This document shows, piece by piece, positions 1 through 5,984 of a stretch of DNA of 8,570 nucleotides. Position numbers and translations under genes: made by a program. Numbering within the stretch: position 1 is the first letter of the stretch; each line of letters opens with the position of its first letter. Location: positions 1 through 8,570 of the forward strand of contig JAOQAA010000546.1 of NCBI GenBank assembly GCA_025963815.1, read 5' to 3'. This DNA is from Capsulimonas sp. GTDB lineage: Bacteria; Armatimonadota; Armatimonadia; Armatimonadales; Capsulimonadaceae. The notes beneath the pieces are model-generated. The model made no database searches and was not told the DNA's origin. It was given only the letters and a program-made list of their open reading frames with translations.

Positions 1-320
1 AAACGATCACGGCGGAAGAAACGGCGGCGGCGGATGAGACGCCGGTGCTGACGGTGAAGCAGCAGTTGGATGCGCAGGCGAAGTATCGGATCCGATTGCG
101 GCATGAGCTGGGCAAGAAGGATCAGAAGAAGGAAGGGGCGTTGACGGTGGGCGTCAACGGTCACTTCTATTTTATCAAGCGTGGCGAGTATGTGGATGTG
201 CCCGAGGAGGTGTATCTCATTCTGGTGCGGGCGGGTGAAGTGGAGGCGCAGAAGCCGGAGCATGAGCGCGAAGCGCCGGGGCTGACGGTGGCGCCGCAGG
301 AGACGGATGCGATCGAGTAG
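1..320 (+). CDS. Small phage virion-type protein, 5' end outside the window
   Basis: The reading frame is open from base 3 to the stop at 318-320, so the gene probably starts upstream of the window. The in-frame GTG at 45 has no Shine-Dalgarno sequence before it and is a poor start. The visible 105 residues are charged and Ala/Glu-rich at first, then contain a stretch reading VGVNGHFYFIKRGEYVDVPE followed by a hydrophobic helix (EVYLILVRAGEVE) and an acidic tail. The pattern 'VNG, hydrophobic, RG, V.VP..V..IL' resembles small proteins found between capsid and connector genes in tailed phages. That is my recognition of a pattern rather than a named family. The next gene is a connector-like protein on the same strand, which fits a virion module. 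The exact role is unknown. Confidence 0.6.
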   Translation, partial: TITAEETAAADETPVLTVKQQLDAQAKYRIRLRHELGKKDQKKEGALTVGVNGHFYFIKRGEYVDVPEEVYLILVRAGEVEAQKPEHEREAPGLTVAPQETDAIE

Positions 321-348
321 GGCGCGGTGAGGCGCTGGCCGAGAGGCG

Positions 349-354
349 AAGGAG
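349..354 (+). promoter_or_regulatory. Shine-Dalgarno AAGGAG that decides the start of the next gene
   Basis: AAGGAG lies 9 nt before the ATG at 364 but only 3 nt before the in-frame GTG at 358. The spacing supports the ATG at 364 as the true start. Confidence 0.75.
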
Positions 355-363
355 CGTGTGCGT

Positions 364-999
364 ATGACCAGGCAGGAGATGATCATTCAGGGGCGCGATC
401 TGCTGGGCGAGTTCTTTGGCGCCGCCGGCGACGCCGACCCGTTCGCGTGGAGCCGCCTGGTCAGCACGGCGGCTGATGAGATCGCGCGGGCGACGGATTG
501 CTTTTACACGACGGCGACGGCGGATCTTGTCGCGGGGCAGGCGGAGTACTGCGCGCCGCAGATCACGAAGGTGAAGGCGGTGAGCGTCTATGACGCGAGC
601 GGGGCGCGCCGGACGATCGGGAGCGCGACGATTGCGTCGATGGATGGATGGTCGGCGCATTGGCGTGACGAGGTGGCGGGTACGCCTGCGACGTGGGTTC
701 CCACGGGTCTCAATCAGATCGTGCTATACCCAGCGCCGAATTATGCGAAGACGGACGGCCTGGTCGTCGAAGGGTATGGAGTTCCGGGGGCGGGGTGGGC
801 GGCGATGAGCGCGGCGTGTCCGCTGCCGGACCGGGCGCATATGGCGGTGGTGTATAAGGCCGCGCTGCTGCGCATCATTCAGAACCCATCGCCGGAGAAC
901 ATGGCGCGCCGTGCGATGCTGGCGGACGAGTTCGCGGGATTAAAAGGCAAACTGGAAGCCGAGACGCGGCGGTTCGCGGCGGCGACGCGGGTGGCGTGA
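364..999 (+). CDS. Phage head-tail connector/adaptor-like protein (copy 1)
   Basis: This 211-residue protein has the layout of the poorly named phage adaptor/connector group. A helical N-terminus (about 1-45) is followed by a beta-rich middle and a 'W...lYPaP' core. A C-terminal helical part (about 155-205) ends in a charged helix. Residues 106-125 carry the pattern GTP-x2-W-x2-TG-x-N-x-I-x-LYP-x-P. The same pattern occurs in the 235-residue protein at 2806-3513, so the two may be paralogues. Family knowledge suggests a role in joining the portal to the tail, but this is inferred from overall pattern and gene order. The AAGGAG at 349-354 fixes the ATG at 364. The gene follows the upstream small gene by 43 bp and is followed by a large palindrome rather than by a closely spaced gene. 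Confidence 0.6.
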   Translation: MTRQEMIIQGRDLLGEFFGAAGDADPFAWSRLVSTAADEIARATDCFYTTATADLVAGQAEYCAPQITKVKAVSVYDASGARRTIGSATIASMDGWSAHWRDEVAGTPATWVPTGLNQIVLYPAPNYAKTDGLVVEGYGVPGAGWAAMSAACPLPDRAHMAVVYKAALLRIIQNPSPENMARRAMLADEFAGLKGKLEAETRRFAAATRVA

Positions 1000-1018
1000 G
1001 TGGCCCTCACCCCTAGCG

Positions 1019-1161
1019 CCGGATTCGGCCCCCAGCCCCCAATCCTGGGGGAAGAGTTTTGCGAGGGCGTTTCTGTTCCTGTCTTGGGGCAGTGCGCCAA
1101 GATTAACAATTGCCCTCGCCAGCCTCTTCCCCCAGGATTGGGGGCTGGGGGCCGAATCCGG
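1019..1161. repeat. Large nested inverted repeat (38-bp perfect arms), MITE/REP-like or strong hairpin
   Basis: Bases 1019-1056 and 1124-1161 are perfect reverse complements over 38 bp. The arms are GC-rich, with runs of C and G around 'ccagcccccaatcctggggg'. The 67-nt centre holds a second inverted pair, gcgagggc at 1061-1068 and gccctcgc at 1112-1119. Inside that is a smaller imperfect stem (cttggggc at 1083-1090 with gcgccaag at 1094-1101). The whole element is therefore a long nested palindrome filling most of the 199-bp gap between two structural genes. It could be a non-autonomous repeat element such as a MITE or an interspersed palindrome. In RNA it would form a very stable hairpin that could terminate or attenuate transcription. 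No transposase and no clear target-site duplication are visible. ORFs crossing it are not convincing genes. Confidence 0.85.
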
Positions 1162-1183
1162 ACAAGTCCGGGCGGAGCATTTA

Positions 1184-1190
1184 AAAGGAG
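1184..1190 (+). promoter_or_regulatory. Shine-Dalgarno AAAGGAG for the gene at 1199
   Basis: AAAGGAG stands 8 nt before the ATG at 1199. It is part of a 12-nt string, aaaggagaagca (1184-1195), which recurs exactly at 3583-3594 before the toxin-like gene. Confidence 0.75.
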
Positions 1191-1198
1191 AAGCAACG

Positions 1199-1567
1199 AT
1201 GTCGGATTTTTCAACGCATGCGAATTATGTGGTCGATTTGACCAGTACGCCGGCGCCGCTGATTGCGTATGTGTTTGTGGCGCTGGCGGGGACGGCGACG
1301 GTCTCAGGATACTTTGTGAATATGCATGGGCGTCAGGAAGGAGCGGCGTTTACGGGGACCGTGGCCGCAACGGCGAAGACGTTTAAGGACCTGAGCGGGG
1401 CGGTGGTTCCGCAGGCGGCGACGGGGTTTGTGGGACGGATCACTGGCGCGAATGTCTCGTTTGGACTGGGGGGGAACGTGGACGGAACGGTGGGGGCGTA
1501 TACGCCGGACGCGACGTATCCGATCCTGACGATCAGCGACTTTGTGACGCTGGGAAGGGTGGGGTAA
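1199..1567 (+). CDS. Small beta-rich phage-associated protein of unknown function
   Basis: The protein has 122 residues, is rich in Gly, Thr, Val and Ala, and has almost no charged stretches. That suggests a beta-sandwich or a small structural or decoration protein. Residues 20-42 (PAPLIAYVFVALAGTATVSGYF) are hydrophobic but contain polar residues and look like beta strands more than a membrane helix. I recognise no catalytic motif or named family. A strong ribosome-binding site at 1184-1190 supports the ATG at 1199. The stop is only 5 bp before the TTG start of the SGNH-hydrolase gene, so the two are probably co-transcribed. By position it may be a virion component or an accessory to the fibre protein that follows, but this rests on gene order only. 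Confidence 0.65.
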   Translation: MSDFSTHANYVVDLTSTPAPLIAYVFVALAGTATVSGYFVNMHGRQEGAAFTGTVAATAKTFKDLSGAVVPQAATGFVGRITGANVSFGLGGNVDGTVGAYTPDATYPILTISDFVTLGRVG

Positions 1568-1572
1568 CGCTT

Positions 1573-2793
1573 TTGGCGATCCATGTCAGTAAGATTTCCG
1601 GTCTTGGCGGCGCGCTTGCGGCCAAGACGAATGTGACGGATCGGGTGGCCGATCCGGGCGCGGTGATCAATCGGCCGGTGGTGGCGACGCGCTGCTCGTC
1701 GTATAGTTCGGGGTTAAGCGACGGCGTGGTGACGGGCGGCACGTATCGGGTGCAGCACAACGCCACACGGACCGCCGCGGATCTGCAAGTGGTTTATGGC
1801 AACTTCTATAATATCGACGTGGACGGGCCGAACGACATTACCATTAGCAGCGCTGCGATCGAGACGCCGAGTGGGACGTTTTACCCCCTGTTCTTTGGCG
1901 GGCAGCGCAGCGCGACGATCAAGCCCGGCGGGATTCTGGTCTCCGATCCGGTCGGGGTGGATATCGTGTCGGGCGCGGCGTTTTATACGCGGACCTATGT
2001 GACGGTGGCGAGCGCGGGGCAGAAGTGGCCGGTGGGACTGACGACGCAAACGGGGAACGGCGAGGGCAACAATGCGAGCGCGACGCCGTTGGACCTTTCG
2101 ACGAGCGGAACGGTTCCCACGGCGTTTGCCTTTGCTTACCATCCGCTGGCGATTGTCGGCGCATGCAGTCCTCGAAATCAAGCGACGCTGGCGTTGATTG
2201 GCGACAGTATCTTCCGGGGACAGGCCGATAGCCCGAACGACAACGGTTATATCATTCGCGCGATCAACAAGACCGTGGGACATATCAACCTGTCCGTGTC
2301 CGGAGAGCAGGCGCTGAACTTTCAGGGAACCACGCGCGCTCGGCGCATCCGGCTGGCGCGGGGCTGCTCGCATGCGCTGGTGGAGCTTGGCGTCAATGAC
2401 GTGGGCAATGGGAGGACGCTCGCGCAGATTCAGGCGGACCTGCTCAATATCTGGAACGCGCTGTCGCTGCGAGGCTGCAAGGTCTATCAATGTACGATCA
2501 CGCCGTCGACCAACTCGTCGGACTCGTATGCGACGACGGTGAATCAGACGCCGAAGTCTGCGGGGTTTGGGCCGGGCGTTTGCATCCGAACGCAGCTCAA
2601 TGACTGGATCCGAACCGTTCCGTCGCCGCTTTCGGGGTGCATCGAGGTTGCGGACGCCGTGGAGTCCGCGCGCAACTCCGGGCTGTGGCTGCCGAACTAC
2701 ACGAACGCCGGCGACGGCACTCACCCCAATGTCGCAGCGTGCACGGCGATCGCCTCGGCGATCTCGGCGCAGGTTCAGTCGCTTTCGGTTTAG
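1573..2793 (+). CDS. Tail-fibre-like protein with SGNH/GDSL hydrolase domain
   Basis: The protein has 406 residues. Its N-terminus (ISGLGGALAAKTNVTDRVAD, about 8-27) has the look of phage tail-fibre starts. Residues 30-195 are beta-rich, with Tyr, Gly and Thr. The C-terminal part, from about 203 to 400, is an SGNH hydrolase with all four blocks visible: GDS at 210-212 (nucleophile Ser212), Gly244 in SVSGEQ, GVND at 273-276 (Asn275), and DGTH at 381-384 (Asp381 and His384). Members of this superfamily are esterases or deacetylases. Attached to a fibre-like segment in a phage gene block, it most likely removes acyl groups from surface polysaccharide during adsorption. Substrate and location are inferred. 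The start is a TTG with a G-rich upstream sequence (GTGGGG at 1559-1564), 5 bp after the previous stop. No better in-frame start precedes the conserved N-terminus. Confidence 0.82.
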   Translation: MAIHVSKISGLGGALAAKTNVTDRVADPGAVINRPVVATRCSSYSSGLSDGVVTGGTYRVQHNATRTAADLQVVYGNFYNIDVDGPNDITISSAAIETPSGTFYPLFFGGQRSATIKPGGILVSDPVGVDIVSGAAFYTRTYVTVASAGQKWPVGLTTQTGNGEGNNASATPLDLSTSGTVPTAFAFAYHPLAIVGACSPRNQATLALIGDSIFRGQADSPNDNGYIIRAINKTVGHINLSVSGEQALNFQGTTRARRIRLARGCSHALVELGVNDVGNGRTLAQIQADLLNIWNALSLRGCKVYQCTITPSTNSSDSYATTVNQTPKSAGFGPGVCIRTQLNDWIRTVPSPLSGCIEVADAVESARNSGLWLPNYTNAGDGTHPNVAACTAIASAISAQVQSLSV

Positions 2794-2797
2794 GAGG
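2792..2797 (+). promoter_or_regulatory. Shine-Dalgarno AGGAGG overlapping the stop of the upstream gene
   Basis: AGGAGG overlaps the TAG stop at 2791-2793 and lies 8 nt before the ATG at 2806. It fixes the start of the second connector-like gene and indicates translation coupled to the SGNH gene. Confidence 0.75.
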
Positions 2798-2805
2798 GTT
2801 TCGAT

Positions 2806-3513
2806 ATGGCGCAGTCACTGGCCGCCTTGCAGCGCGACGTTCTGAACCGGCTGAATGAAGCGGGCAATTCGAGCGCCGGCAATTTGGAGACGGGCACGGG
2901 AACAGGGGCGACGATCGCGACGGCGGCGACGATCACGCAGTATCTGAACGAGGCGGCGGCGGACCTGGCGCGGTCGGCGTTTCCCATTCTCCAGGCGGGA
3001 ACGTTCTCCTGGCCGGGCGGCGCGCAGGCGGCGCTGCTTTCGGTGTTCACGGTCCCGGAAAGTTTGACGCTCTGGTTCGCGCGGGGCGTTGCGTGGGGCG
3101 GGACGGCTCTCACTCATTGCAGCCGTTCGGCGCTGGAGAACTACTACCCGACGTGGGCCGCCGACGCGCCGGGAACGCCGCTCTACTGGTACGACACGGG
3201 GCAGAACGGGATCGGCCTGTATCCGATTCCCAGCGCCTCGCAGACAGTGGTGGCGAACGGCTTTGTCCTTCCTGCGCCACTGGTGGATGCGGACGACGAA
3301 CCGAGCTGGATTCCACCCGATCTGACGAAGCTGCTGGTGTTCTACGCGGCGGTGATGATCGCCCAAAAGAACCTGGAGGATCCCAGTCTCGCCGCCCGCG
3401 CTGACCTGTGGCGCGTGGAGTACGAGCGCGGGAAAGCGCAGCTGCTCGCAAAGCTGGCGGCCTCCGACCCGCTGCTGGCGCGAACGATGTCGGCGGCGGG
3501 CGGGCAGGAATAA
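2806..3513 (+). CDS. Phage head-tail connector/adaptor-like protein (copy 2)
   Basis: This 235-residue protein has a helical N-terminus (about 1-60, with ITQYLNEAAADLAR at 43-56). A beta-rich middle follows, with a core at 123-142 reading GTP-x2-W-x2-TG-x-N-x-I-x-LYP-x-P. The C-terminus is helical (about 170-222), with PDLTKLLVFYAAVMIAQKNL and a charged last helix. The layout matches phage adaptor proteins ('N-terminal helices, W-Y-x-P-I-P core, C-terminal helices with a final coiled segment'). The core motif matches that of the protein at 364-999. The function as a portal-tail connector is inferred. The gene sits directly after the SGNH fibre gene with a strong Shine-Dalgarno and just before the low-GC toxin-like cargo, so it is the last obvious member of the GC-rich structural block. 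Confidence 0.65.
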   Translation: MAQSLAALQRDVLNRLNEAGNSSAGNLETGTGTGATIATAATITQYLNEAAADLARSAFPILQAGTFSWPGGAQAALLSVFTVPESLTLWFARGVAWGGTALTHCSRSALENYYPTWAADAPGTPLYWYDTGQNGIGLYPIPSASQTVVANGFVLPAPLVDADDEPSWIPPDLTKLLVFYAAVMIAQKNLEDPSLAARADLWRVEYERGKAQLLAKLAASDPLLARTMSAAGGQE

Positions 3514-3537
3514 ATATTTCTTGTGAATGTTTCCGGG

Positions 3538-3567
3538 TTGGCGCCGGCGCCGCGAGTGCTGTATACA
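3538..3567 (+). promoter_or_regulatory. Candidate promoter before the toxin-like gene, with two palindromes
   Basis: The 85-bp gap before the toxin-like gene contains a TTGGCG (3538-3543) and a TATACA (3562-3567), 18 nt apart. They match the sigma-70 consensus boxes at four of six positions each. The spacer contains the palindrome ggcgccggcgcc (3540-3551). The -10 candidate lies in the palindrome ctgtatacag (3559-3568). These could be operator sites or chance. Only a weak call is justified. Confidence 0.25.
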
Positions 3568-3582
3568 GATGAGCGATTTTAT

Positions 3583-3589
3583 AAAGGAG
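3583..3589 (+). promoter_or_regulatory. Shine-Dalgarno AAAGGAG that decides the toxin-like gene start
   Basis: AAAGGAG is 9 nt before the ATG at 3599. The same frame is open back to an ATG at 3527 and another at 3569. Neither has a comparable site, so 3599 is preferred. Confidence 0.7.
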
Positions 3590-3598
3590 AAGCAGACC

Positions 3599-4612
3599 AT
3601 GGCCGTGAAATCGACGAAAAAGCGACAGCCACTGGTCATTAATCCAGCGCAAACGGAATTTCTGAAAAGCGCTCAAAGCGCCTTAAGCGCCAGGACACTT
3701 CCGATAAGCCTTCCTGGATATACGTTTGCGGCCGCTCGCAATGAGCCAGGCTTTGGCGCGCATTATGACGCCGCGCATCATTCGATGGACTTCACGGATC
3801 GGAAGCATCCAGAACAGAGTGCGCCTATCCGAAATTCATCGAGCCATCGTGTTCACAATTCCATACGGCCCACCCATATGTCGACAGTGAAAAACAGCCG
3901 GTCAATGTCGACAACTCCCACGGCGCCTCCTGGAAACAAACAGAGGCAAGGTTCTTCACATATTGCCAGGGAGAGACGATCTATTCCTCAGAGCGCGCCG
4001 GTCTCCCATAATCCGTTCAATCCAAGCGATACGGAATTTGGGGTGTTCTTTGGCCACGATGTGCTTCAGCCAACTGCAAATGTCAGCGCTGGCTGGGGAG
4101 ATACATTGGCGTTTGGAGCTCCGAAAATTGCGCGAAAATATCTGGGTGAGGCATTGGGTGTCGGAGACGCCAATGATGCCGTACAATATGATTCCCTGGG
4201 CTATCATGCCGGTGAAGCGCTTGGGACCATTCACTCGGCGTTAATGGGAGGGGCGGGTGGGTTGAAGGCGGCTGGCGTGGCGGTTAGCAAAAAAGAGGCG
4301 GCAAGGCTAACTGCGTCCGGGATTAAGACTTCGACGACGGAATTCTCACATTGGATCCCCAATCGTTACTTGAAGAAAACTGGTTCTAAATGGATATTGA
4401 ATAAGTTCGGCCGTTCGAAATGGAATGGCAATTACGTGACGCCGCAACGGCATTCCATGCACGACCCATTCCGGCATCTCGCAAAGGCTGTCCAGCCAAA
4501 GAGATTTTCGCCACCCGTTCAGCAGTTGGATCGAGTTCCAAGGAGTATTTATGGGACAGGCGGCGGCGCGGCGCTGGGGCAGGGGCACAGAGTATTGGGG
4601 CGCGAGAAGTGA
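3599..4612 (+). CDS. Polymorphic-toxin-like protein with RHS-type pretoxin linker and C-terminal toxin-like domain
   Basis: The predicted protein has 337 residues and no signal peptide. Residues 1-130 are polar and low in complexity, rich in Ser, His, Asn and Pro, and match nothing I know. Residues 165-226 (AGWGDTLAFGAPKIARKYLG, then YDSLGYHAGEALG and a Gly/Ala-rich stretch) look like the linker between the core and toxin of RHS and related polymorphic toxins. The C-terminus (about 247-330) carries EFSHWIPNRY, WNGNYVTPQRHSMHDPFRH, QQLDRVP and a Gly-rich end. It resembles C-terminal domains that I have seen on RHS-type proteins. His, Asp and Arg residues there (His251, Arg284, His285, His288, Asp289, Arg292) could be catalytic, but I cannot name the activity. 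No RHS repeats are present. The lower-GC base composition, unlike the gene before it, suggests transfer. A SMI1/KNR4-like gene follows 36 bp downstream, as expected for immunity. An unrelated phage cargo protein remains possible. Confidence 0.6.
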   Translation: MAVKSTKKRQPLVINPAQTEFLKSAQSALSARTLPISLPGYTFAAARNEPGFGAHYDAAHHSMDFTDRKHPEQSAPIRNSSSHRVHNSIRPTHMSTVKNSRSMSTTPTAPPGNKQRQGSSHIARERRSIPQSAPVSHNPFNPSDTEFGVFFGHDVLQPTANVSAGWGDTLAFGAPKIARKYLGEALGVGDANDAVQYDSLGYHAGEALGTIHSALMGGAGGLKAAGVAVSKKEAARLTASGIKTSTTEFSHWIPNRYLKKTGSKWILNKFGRSKWNGNYVTPQRHSMHDPFRHLAKAVQPKRFSPPVQQLDRVPRSIYGTGGGAALGQGHRVLGREK

Positions 4613-4648
4613 CCTCATCAGATATCCACATGGAGAGAGTTTGCAAAA

Positions 4649-5470
4649 ATGAACCGTTTCTTAAGCCGATTGTTATATGGCTCGCCCAAACGCAGACCGT
4701 ACGAACAACAGTGTTTAGATTGGCTGCGGGAGCGGCTTTCTGAAGCGGGACAAGCTGTTTTTGACGCTCAGATTGCCGACGTTGGATCTCTCACCCGAAT
4801 ATATTCCGATAAGCTGGTTGAATTTCAGCCCCACGACACGGCAAACCTCAAATTGTTTCCGAATACACACGCGCAGGTGCACACGGCGCGGTTATGGATC
4901 ACGACGCAGTCGGGGGAGACGGTGCGCTGCGATGTGATCTGTCATGCCGGCCAGATCGCCAATCTGGAATTCAGTCGCCCCCCACGTGCGGCGCTGGAGA
5001 AACCCTTTACGCTGAAGTCTCTGGAAATTTACATCGACCTGATGACGCCTGATCAGCCGCGGACTCCAGGCGAAGCGCCTACCGCAACACCGATTTTGGA
5101 TGCGCTGCGCAGTCATGGGAAGATAACGGATGTCAAACCACCTGCTCAGGAGGCCGAGATCGATCAGATGCTGGGGCGCATGCTGACCGCAGCGCCTAGC
5201 GACTATGCTGCTTTGTTGCGGGAAACCAACGGCTTTCAGTATGAGGGATGGGATTTTCACGGCATTGATATCCTGCGCCAGGTGGATCACGAAGCGACAT
5301 ATCTTTATCTGGCGCAAACAACGTCCTATTCATTGGCGCTGCGTGAGGAGGCAAAAACGCCTTGTTATTTCCTGCAGGACCACGTGAATGAGGAGTTTAC
5401 GGAATTGGGATCAACATTCGTTGACGCGTTGCTGAAAGCAGTCGCCGCTGAGGAAGCGGAAGACGAGTAA
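4649..5470 (+). CDS. SMI1/KNR4-like protein, probable immunity partner of the toxin-like gene
   Basis: The protein has 273 residues. The first part (about 1-125) is an alpha/beta region of unknown type, with an amphipathic start (RRPYEQQCLDWLRERLSEAG) and beta strands around 75-125. A Pro-rich linker follows at about 133-148. The C-terminal part (about 165-262) has the hallmark of SMI1/KNR4 domains: a helix, then 'PSDYAALLRETNGF', a WDFHGI strand turn and a later 'ALREEAKTPCYFLQDHVNEE'. The SMI1/KNR4 superfamily is a well-known immunity fold in bacterial toxin systems. The partnership is inferred from position, 36 bp after the toxin-like gene on the same strand. GGAGAG at 4632-4637 is an adequate, slightly distant ribosome-binding site for the ATG at 4649. 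The long N-terminal extension is unusual for a simple immunity protein and may be a second domain. Confidence 0.65.
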   Translation: MNRFLSRLLYGSPKRRPYEQQCLDWLRERLSEAGQAVFDAQIADVGSLTRIYSDKLVEFQPHDTANLKLFPNTHAQVHTARLWITTQSGETVRCDVICHAGQIANLEFSRPPRAALEKPFTLKSLEIYIDLMTPDQPRTPGEAPTATPILDALRSHGKITDVKPPAQEAEIDQMLGRMLTAAPSDYAALLRETNGFQYEGWDFHGIDILRQVDHEATYLYLAQTTSYSLALREEAKTPCYFLQDHVNEEFTELGSTFVDALLKAVAAEEAEDE

Positions 5471-5483
5471 GTCTCAAAGAAGC

Positions 5484-5488
5484 AGGAG
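5484..5488 (+). promoter_or_regulatory. Shine-Dalgarno AGGAG for the GTG start at 5495
   Basis: AGGAG lies 6 nt before a GTG at 5495. The nearby ATG at 5491 opens only a nine-codon frame, so the GTG is the start. Confidence 0.6.
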
Positions 5489-5494
5489 TGATGA

Positions 5495-5964
5495 GTGAAA
5501 TTCTTGAGGCTGCTGCCTAAATCGGTTCGAGGCGTTTTGATCGGCGCCGGTGTGCTGCTCATTGCGGCGATGGCGTTTGCATGGAGCATTGGCGTGCGTT
5601 GGTGGTGGCGTTTGCCAACGGCGCAGGTGATGATTGGCGATCGACTCGACATTCACGCCGCCGTTTACCAGGGGGCGAATGGCAATCGTCTAATCTATAT
5701 TCCGTCTTCCGATCCGAGAATAGCGGGCTCGGGGATCTGCTATCTCGCGCCAAGAACGGCGAGTGGGGGGGGGCGTGGGCGGCCGGCGCGCCGCCATACC
5801 TAATTTTGCAGCGGCCGATATTCATGGTGATGGCCGCCGCCGCGCTTCAGTATCCTGACGGCGTTCTTTATCCGATTGAGAAAATGGAAGGCGAATTCCG
5901 ATACCGGCGGAACGGTGTGGAGTTTGAGGATATCGATCACGAGCGCGTGCGGGTGTATTGGTAG
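5495..5964 (+). pseudogene. Membrane-anchored small protein gene split by a frameshift
   Basis: The GTG start at 5495 gives a protein with a short basic start and one transmembrane helix (about 11-33, VRGVLIGAGVLLIAAMAFAWSI). A soluble part follows, and the frame ends at 5803. A second frame then continues the coding character to 5964, ending with ALQYPDGVLYPIEKMEGEFR, YRRNGVEFEDIDHERV and a final RVYW. A run of nine G (5765-5773) lies in the overlap. One extra G, or two fewer, would join the frames into about 156 residues. The break may also lie a little upstream, near 5710-5730, where the second frame already reads like protein (SGLGDLLSRAKNGEWGG). I recognise no family. Following the immunity-like gene by 24 bp, it may be a third member of the cargo operon. 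The break could be a real mutation, slippage-based switching or a sequencing error. Confidence 0.55.
5765..5773 (+). repeat. Run of nine G at or near the frameshift
   Basis: Nine consecutive G occur inside the split gene. Such tracts are prone to slippage in replication, transcription and sequencing. Changing the length by one G up or two G down would restore a continuous reading frame. Confidence 0.9.
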
Positions 5965-5984
5965 GGGCGCATCGGCGTTTTGTA

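Noticed and set aside
879..1214. - strand frame across the inverted repeat
   Set aside because: Its open length comes from the C/G-rich repeat arms. There is no ribosome-binding site or protein pattern.
1000..1386. + strand frame running through the inverted repeat and into the 122-residue gene
   Set aside because: It starts inside the intergenic palindrome, has a Cys-rich random-looking product and overlaps a better supported gene in another frame.
1714..2724. Long - strand frame (336 codons) opposite the SGNH gene
   Set aside because: It is extremely Arg-rich with no domain pattern. It is the expected antisense shadow of a GC-rich gene that has a complete catalytic set on the + strand.
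3527..3598. Longer N-terminus for the toxin-like protein from ATG 3527 or 3569
   Set aside because: No ribosome-binding site precedes these codons, while AAAGGAG is well placed for the ATG at 3599 and lies inside the proposed extension.
2815..3639. - strand frame of 274 codons opposite the second connector gene
   Set aside because: It is Arg-rich with low-complexity composition and crosses the intergenic gap. The + strand gene has a clear Shine-Dalgarno and a recognisable motif.
5965..5984. Possible terminator between the convergent split gene and glycosyltransferase
   Set aside because: The 20-bp gap has no hairpin followed by a T run.
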